Below are positions 58,831 through 64,000 of a stretch of 64,000 nt of DNA, piece after piece (the stretch's first letter is position 1; every line of letters begins with the position of its first letter). Source of the stretch: Anthonomus grandis grandis (lineage: Eukaryota; Arthropoda; Insecta; Coleoptera; Curculionidae); the NCBI RefSeq assembly GCF_022605725.1, contig NC_065548.1:13983644-14047643 (forward strand). Reading direction: 5' to 3'. Both the position numbers and the translations under genes were made by a program. A model generated the notes under the pieces. That model worked only from the letters and a program-made list of their open reading frames with translations, searched no databases and was not told the DNA's origin.

Positions 58831-59350
58831 AGACTTTAAGGAGAATTAAATATTTTTTACATAAAAGTATTTAAGCTTCAGTTTATTCCACAATCGATTT
58901 CAAAATTATAAACTATTTTCATATTTTAATAATTTTTTGAGTACATTGTTTTTATTCATAGAGATTTTGAATCCATTTTTTATGCATTTTTTTCAGATCA
59001 ATTTTTTAAGTTTCCAGACATATGAATACAATTTGACTCCCTTTTTTTGGTTTTTATAGGCTCCTGTTCTCCATTCTATTTTACGCATTTAAAGTATTTG
59101 AAGTATTTATTATACATTTTATATATCTTCCAGGTAATTGAAGTAATTCATTTGAGGCAAATTAAATCATGGTTTATTTCTTTCAGATATATAAAGTGTA
59201 TTTTTTATGTATTCCTGACTGAGGCAAGTTTTTATGATTGTCGAGCATTTGAAGTCCTTTCAAGTTTTTTTGATTGGTTGCTAATGGGTTGTTGGAGATC
59301 CTTTAGTTATTCTTAAATGGAGTAAATTATCCTGGGTATTTGTAAAGTCA
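58831..59350 (+). repeat. CCAGGTAATTGAAG-type degenerate repeat, right of the tandem array
   Basis: 'aagtttccagacatatgaa' near 59008, 'cgcatttaaagtatttgaag' near 59085, 'tcttccaggtaattgaagta' at 59127-59146 and 'ggtttatttctttcagata' near 59170 repeat the words of 55.9-56.2 kb. So the ~590-bp array is bracketed by the same repeat family. The 89-codon frame at 59047-59316 lies in it. Confidence 0.5.
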
Positions 59351-59439
59351 TTTAAGGATTACTGAGACCTTGGAAGGTTAACATCCTAATTGTAGAGTCA
59401 TCCTAACCATCTTAATACAAAAAATAAATAATAAAATTG

Positions 59440-59700
59440 TTGGCAGAAAAACAAGTAACGTACATACACTCACGTTATTTAGTTTAGTCATACGCGCCAT
59501 GTGGAATTATCGTTCAATTATGCTGTTGACCCACTTGAGCCTCTCGCATGATAATACAAGATAACGGGTTATAAAAACATTAAATGCGACCTTTGTTATC
59601 TCTAACATACAATGTGCTATTTAATCGCTTATTTATCATGAGACCGAACGTTAGACAATTTATTGTTGTGGCTCGTTAAGTATTGTTTGCTTTTATATTT
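59440..59700. other. Moderate-GC, apparently unique segment
   Basis: 'cgcgccatgtggaattatcg', 'ttgacccacttgagcctctc' and 'tgagaccgaacgttagac' stand out from repetitive flanks. No coding frame of interest. Confidence 0.3.
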
Positions 59701-61300
59701 TAATTAGAACGCACATACAATATATGCAGTTTAAGGATTTATCTTAATATCAAGGAATTAGGAATATTCTTTACATATCAGTCCCATTATCTAAAAGTAG
59801 GTTTACTCGAGGTCATTTGTTACAAATTGAACTTTAACAACTGGACGTCCAAAAGGGGAGTTTTTGTATTTAGTTTTTGTAATTTGTACCTAAATAATTT
59901 CTTCTATGTAGTGGGAATAAGAGCTGTTATTATTTTCAGATATCCTTGTAACACAGGTTTTTGCTGTATTGTTTTGGATCTTTCAGACATTTGAAGTAAC
60001 TTTAAATGTGTTCTCCGTTTTGAAGTTCTTCTTTGGTGTGTAAATGATATAATTTTCATATCTTCCTGTTATCTTAAGTCGTTTCCTTTAAGCAGATAAA
60101 ATGTTTACGAGTATTTTATTTTACGTGATTCATTTAAAATTTAAAAAATCTTTTTATATCCAACCCAACACCTAGTGCGGCTGTTTTTAGATTTTTATAA
60201 ATTTTCTACCTACTGGGATGCTATAGAGAATATATACTATACACTAAGATTATCATTAAATAGAGAACGACTTTTGTAAATTTGGATGTTTTAACAAAGT
60301 AAGTATTTTAGAGATTAAGTAAATAGTTGGAACGTTAATTTAAACTCAATTTTGTTGTTCTATAAAGAACTTTTTGCCAGTTTAATCCTAAAACATTAAG
60401 TACAAATTAAAAAAATAATTATATATCTCTATTCATATTTTATCTAAACTAACTTGTACTAACTGGCATCCTCTTTTCTAGATTTATATGATGAGTTAAA
60501 TGGGATGTTTCACTTTAATGAGTTAATTACCTATCCTGATTTAAAAATTCCTTTAATACTTTACTTTTCTTTTAAATTTGAGAATTAAAAACAATTATTG
60601 TAGAAACATAAAAAATCAAAGGTAATTAGAAAGTAAAAGTAACTAAAATTTTCCCATTTAATTAATAACATAAATTGAAACAGTTACCAAAAAACAATAA
60701 CTAAAATTGTAATGATAATAAAATAAAATAAAATTAAATGCATAACAAAGTAAATGAGAATAACTTCAAAGAAGTGAAGTGATTATTCAATTATTGGGGC
60801 CATTCAAAATTTCGTCTTATGACTAAATAATAAATTTTAAGCGTAAATAATTACTTTTGAACGCGAATTTCCCGTTTTCTGTAATTTAGAAAAATGTACA
60901 GTTTAACAGGACAAAACGACAGATTTGTCCTGTACATATATAATTAAAAAAACGACTTAATTAATTACTCTAATTAAAAAGATCATTATTCTGATTATTT
61001 AATCACTTCGATTAAAAATACAAGTAGATGCAATTAATAACTGGTATATTTTTTAATTAAAAAAGAACATTATATTACAATATATTTTTTTACATTAAAA
61101 TCCTCTGCAATTAATCAGATCTGACCCTTTCTTCCCAGTAAATTAGATACAAGCATTTTCTATTGCAAAAGTAATTTGTAATTTGCAGGATTATCAAGCA
61201 TAACTTAATTGAATATGAAGTATCTTTTTTAATTTTCATAAAAAAATACTTACTGAATTAAGTAGGTCTATTACAAGAATAGTTTACAACCATATATATA
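59701..61300. other. Gene-free AT-rich gap; TAATTA-rich patch; one hairpin
   Basis: 'ctttcagacatttgaagtaa' at 59980-59999 is a further copy of the dispersed repeat word. A perfect 10-bp hairpin lies at 60906-60915 with 60924-60933 ('acaggacaaa'/'tttgtcctgt'). 60940-61110 is dense in TTAAT/ATTAA words. No gene. Confidence 0.4.
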
Positions 61301-61304
61301 TACA

Positions 61305-61560
61305 GTAGTGGAAAAAAGTAGGGAAACTATTTATATTCGGGACTCTAAAGAATTTTGTCTTAGTTCTACAGAGCAAATATCATGTTCACGAATTAACTCA
61401 TTTAGTTTACCATGCCAAGACATACCGTTATTTTTATTGTGATTTAAACAAAAAAGTTGGATTTATTTAAAATGGGAAGAAAAAGGTCGTTGATTGCAAT
61501 ATCTCTAACTATTTCTAAAAGCGCGGTAACGAAAATAATACAAAAAAATGATAAATCAAT
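61305..61560 (+). pseudogene. Tc1-like element: left end and transposase N-terminus
   Basis: 'acagtagtggaaaaaagtag' at about 61303-61322 has the CAGT...GGAAAA form of Tc1-type terminal repeats. It is followed by non-coding DNA and then MGRKRSLIAISLTISKSAVT at 61472. The latter matches the start of Tc1 transposases ('MGRKRxLS...ISKSAVxRxIKK'). The coding part is lost by about 61560. The same N-terminal stretch recurs at 62.76 kb in the same orientation ('gtgatttaaa(a)caaaaa'). Confidence 0.65.
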
Positions 61561-62745
61561 AATGCATAGTGTTGTTATTGTTTACCAAATTTTTCAAAAA
61601 CTACAAAAAGTTTTAAATTTTTTTGTAATTTTTGAAAAAGTTATTTTAATTCAACCATGTCTCTAACTCTTATATTTGCGAAGATCACAATATATCGATC
61701 TAGAATTCTAGACACACTTTTTAAAGGATGTATTTATTATTTTGATAAAAAAAATTAAAAATTACTAAAATTACAAAAATAAAAACACAGTTTCTATGCC
61801 CAAAGAACCCCGCAAGAGATTTATGGAAAAAAAAATGAATATTTATTAAAATTTGACCGAGTACATTTTTTTTCATAGCATTCGTCAAAATAAGATAGCA
61901 AGTAAAAAATAGCATATTCTATGAAAAAATTAATACTATCTATAATTATATTAATTATCTTATATTAATTAAATTACTATATTGGACATATTGATAAATC
62001 ACACCTTAAAATTAAAGTCATCACTTATGTTACACCCTGTTAACCCACAAAATTCTGCAACATTGCAGGAAGTTAACCAATCGATATTGTTACCTTTTAA
62101 GAATTTTGAAATCCCATTAGTCTAGAGTTTGGGCCACCCTGTACGTAAAATTATACATATTTCAGTTAAGGATCTAAATAGTATACAATATACCTATACT
62201 CAACGTTCTAAACCATATAAAGTATAGTATAAATAAACTTAACATTCAAAATAATTTTCCAAGTCACTTCAAGTACATAATAAACAGATGTACATACCTG
62301 CATACATACATATATTACATTTTTATGAAAATAAATGAAAATTTGTTACTTTTCATTTAGAGTGTTCTAATGCCATATTGACGGAGGAAAAATTGCTTAG
62401 CTCCATACCCATATAGCACGTTGTATTTACGAATATTACAAGGACACAGTAATAATACCTTAAACTTTGGTGTGAAGACTGAGATGGCGATATTTATTTT
62501 CTGAATCAAAACAAACAAATCTTTCATATTTGTGATATTGATGGGAACCATATCTACATAGCGTGGCATCTCTTTTATAAATTGAACTACCTATCCTGTC
62601 AATTTGCAAACAAGTCTAATACGCGACCTGATTGGTTATATAATATGAAAAACGTATATTATTTATACGATTGAAATGTTATAACATTTTGATATGTAAA
62701 ATACGTTTAATTAACGAACTCGTGTTGTTTATTTTTTGTTGCGTT
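61561..62745. other. Gap between two Tc1-like remnants
   Basis: AT-rich. Contains two reversed ACAGGGT-type ends: 'tgttacaccctgttaaccc' at 62028-62046 and 'gggccaccctgtacgtaaaa' at 62131-62150. The frames at 61721-61915 and 62357-62569 (minus) are unassigned. Confidence 0.4.
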
Positions 62746-62749
62746 ATTT

Positions 62750-64000
62750 CTCATGTGATTTAAAACAAAAAGTTGTGGATTTATTTAAAGTGGGAAAAAG
62801 AGCATTGATTGCAAAATCTCTTAATTTTTCTAAAAGTGCTGCAATGAAAATAATATAAAATATTATAGTCGTGATGATGTAAGGAATGCCCCGAAGTCCG
62901 AAAGACCTTATAAAACTATTTCTCTAAAACTATTATAAAGATCTCAAAACTGGATCCCAGAAAAACGTCCAGGCAAATTACAAGCGAAATCATCAAGATC
63001 TCTCAGGAGAAATTTGGTGAAGTATGAACAGTAAACCATAAGAAACCATCTACTTGATGGTGGTCTTAATGGAAAAATTGCTGTTAAAATGCAACTTTTA
63101 TCTAAGAAAAACGATTTTTTCATTGAAAAACGTTCAAGAAAATTATATTGTTTTTACAGGAGCACCTATAAGAATCCAAAACATTCCTATTTTAAATACC
63201 AGTGAATATTTTGAATCCCAATAATCAAAATGTTAGAATTTCAAATTTTTACGATTTTAAAATGTTACTTAAATCATGAAATCATGAACATCTTTGTGAA
63301 ATAGTTAAGAAAATTAGATTTTTATTACAGGACCACCTGTAAAAACCCCTATTTTATAAACCAATGCATATTTTGAATCTCAATTTTAAATTCTTTTTAT
63401 GTTTTACTTAAGAAATGAAGAACATCTTTATGAAATAGTCAAAAAAAAATTGCGATTTTAGAAAAAGAGCGACAGTTAAAACCTCTATATTTTCTGTTTT
63501 CTAAACGAATAAATATTGTGATTCCCAATAATCAAAATCTTATAAGAGTTTGCTAGAGCTCAGATTACTTGGTCTCAAGAAAAATAGAATACCGTTCTGT
63601 GGAGTGATGGTGCAAGACTTAAAGAAAAGTATCAAATTCCTACTGTGAAGCACGGAGGAGGGAATATAATGATCTGGGGATGTTCCTCTCGATCTGGGAC
63701 CGGACCAGGGAAAAATGGATCGCTTTCAATACAAATAAATTTTGGAAAATAGAATACTACCATTTGCAGAAGAGGATATGCCATTGCAATTGATTTTTCA
63801 ATAGCACAATGACCCGAAACATTCTTTCAAGATTGGTTTGATGAGAAAAACATAACTGTACTTGAATAGCCATCTCAATTCCTAGATTTAAATCCCATTG
63901 AAGATCTTTGGAACGTCGTAGACCTATTCTGATACAATCAACATGAACTGTTCAATATAATATAATAAGATGGTCACAAATTTCCCTAGACACTTTCCAA
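62750..64000 (+). pseudogene. Tc1-like transposase split by a tandem repeat; runs to the window end
   Basis: KQKVVDLFKVGKRALIAKSL near 62765, with FSKSAAMKII, is the N-terminal helix-turn-helix. KRPGKLQAKSSRSL is near 62960 and HLLDGGLNGKIAVKMQLLSK near 63050. Coding then stops at a ~440-bp repeat block (63105-63545). It resumes with RAQITWSQEK near 63560 and VLWSDGARLKEKYQ near 63600 (first Asp region). HGGGNIMIWGCSSRSGTGP is near 63655, QDWFDEKNITVLE near 63830 and PSQFLDLNPIEDLWN near 63870 (last acidic residue). The order is fully Tc1-like. Multiple stops remain even outside the repeat. Confidence 0.87.
63105..63545 (+). repeat. Three degenerate ~150-bp tandem units inside a Tc1-like gene
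   Basis: 'acatctttgtgaaatagtta' (63284) and 'acatctttatgaaatagtca' (63422); 'caggagcaccta' (63158), 'caggaccacctgt' (63328) and 'agagcgacagtt' (63466); and 'tattttgaatcccaataatc' (63206), 'tattttgaatctcaatttta' (63369) and 'tattgtgattcccaataatc' (63512) recur in the same order, 135-175 bp apart. Confidence 0.8.

Noticed and set aside
60940..61110. Cluster of TTAAT/ATTAA words as a homeodomain enhancer
   Set aside because: Expected from the very high AT content; no conservation information available.

Overview
The window is AT-rich eukaryotic DNA with no intact gene and no operon structure. Its contents are typical of arthropod, most likely insect, intergenic or heterochromatin-like DNA: decayed non-LTR retrotransposons (Jockey/CR1-type, RTE-type, an R4/Dong-like scrap), a Penelope-like reverse transcriptase, mariner-like, Tc1-like and Merlin-like transposases, fold-back elements, microsatellites and old tandem repeats. 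Every recognisable protein is broken by stops and frameshifts, so nearly all open frames here are chance frames or shadows. A beetle-like insect would fit, but that is a guess.

Layout. 0-3 kb: two mariner-like C-terminal remnants. 3-8 kb: no gene; a diverged ~180-bp repeat at 4.8-6.4 kb. 8-16 kb: three LINE remnants, a fold-back, an R4/Dong-like RT scrap beside a ~98-bp ATT microsatellite, and modules of a repeat marked by CCAGGCA(A/T)TTGAAG. 16-18.8 kb: more of that repeat. 19.5-24.4 kb, all minus strand: RTE LINE, small inverted repeat with (TA)n, mariner-like transposase, Jockey-type LINE, second RTE LINE. 27-30.3 kb: a LINE split by a Merlin transposase fragment. 31.2-31.7 kb: a clean fold-back. 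32.4-35.3 kb: two related minus-strand LINE copies and a plus-strand Penelope-like RT. 36.9-40.8 kb: a long CR1-like LINE carrying an insertion of palindrome-rich repeats. 42.0-44.5 kb: a DNA transposon with inverted ends around a minus-strand pseudogene. 46.9-54.6 kb: mixed LINE fragments and a Tc1-like pseudogene. 56.2-58.8 kb: a divergent ~590-bp tandem array. 61.3-64 kb: two Tc1-like remnants, the second split by a short degenerate tandem repeat.

Between the elements lie short segments of higher GC and apparently low repeat content (near 7.2, 18.9, 24.8, 30.4, 45.3, 52.0, 55.6 and 59.5 kb). They encode nothing I recognise and are the best candidates for host regulatory DNA. The genes do not form a pathway; the record is one of successive insertion, nesting and decay. 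All alignments were done by eye, so coordinates of pseudogene ends are approximate (tens of bases).
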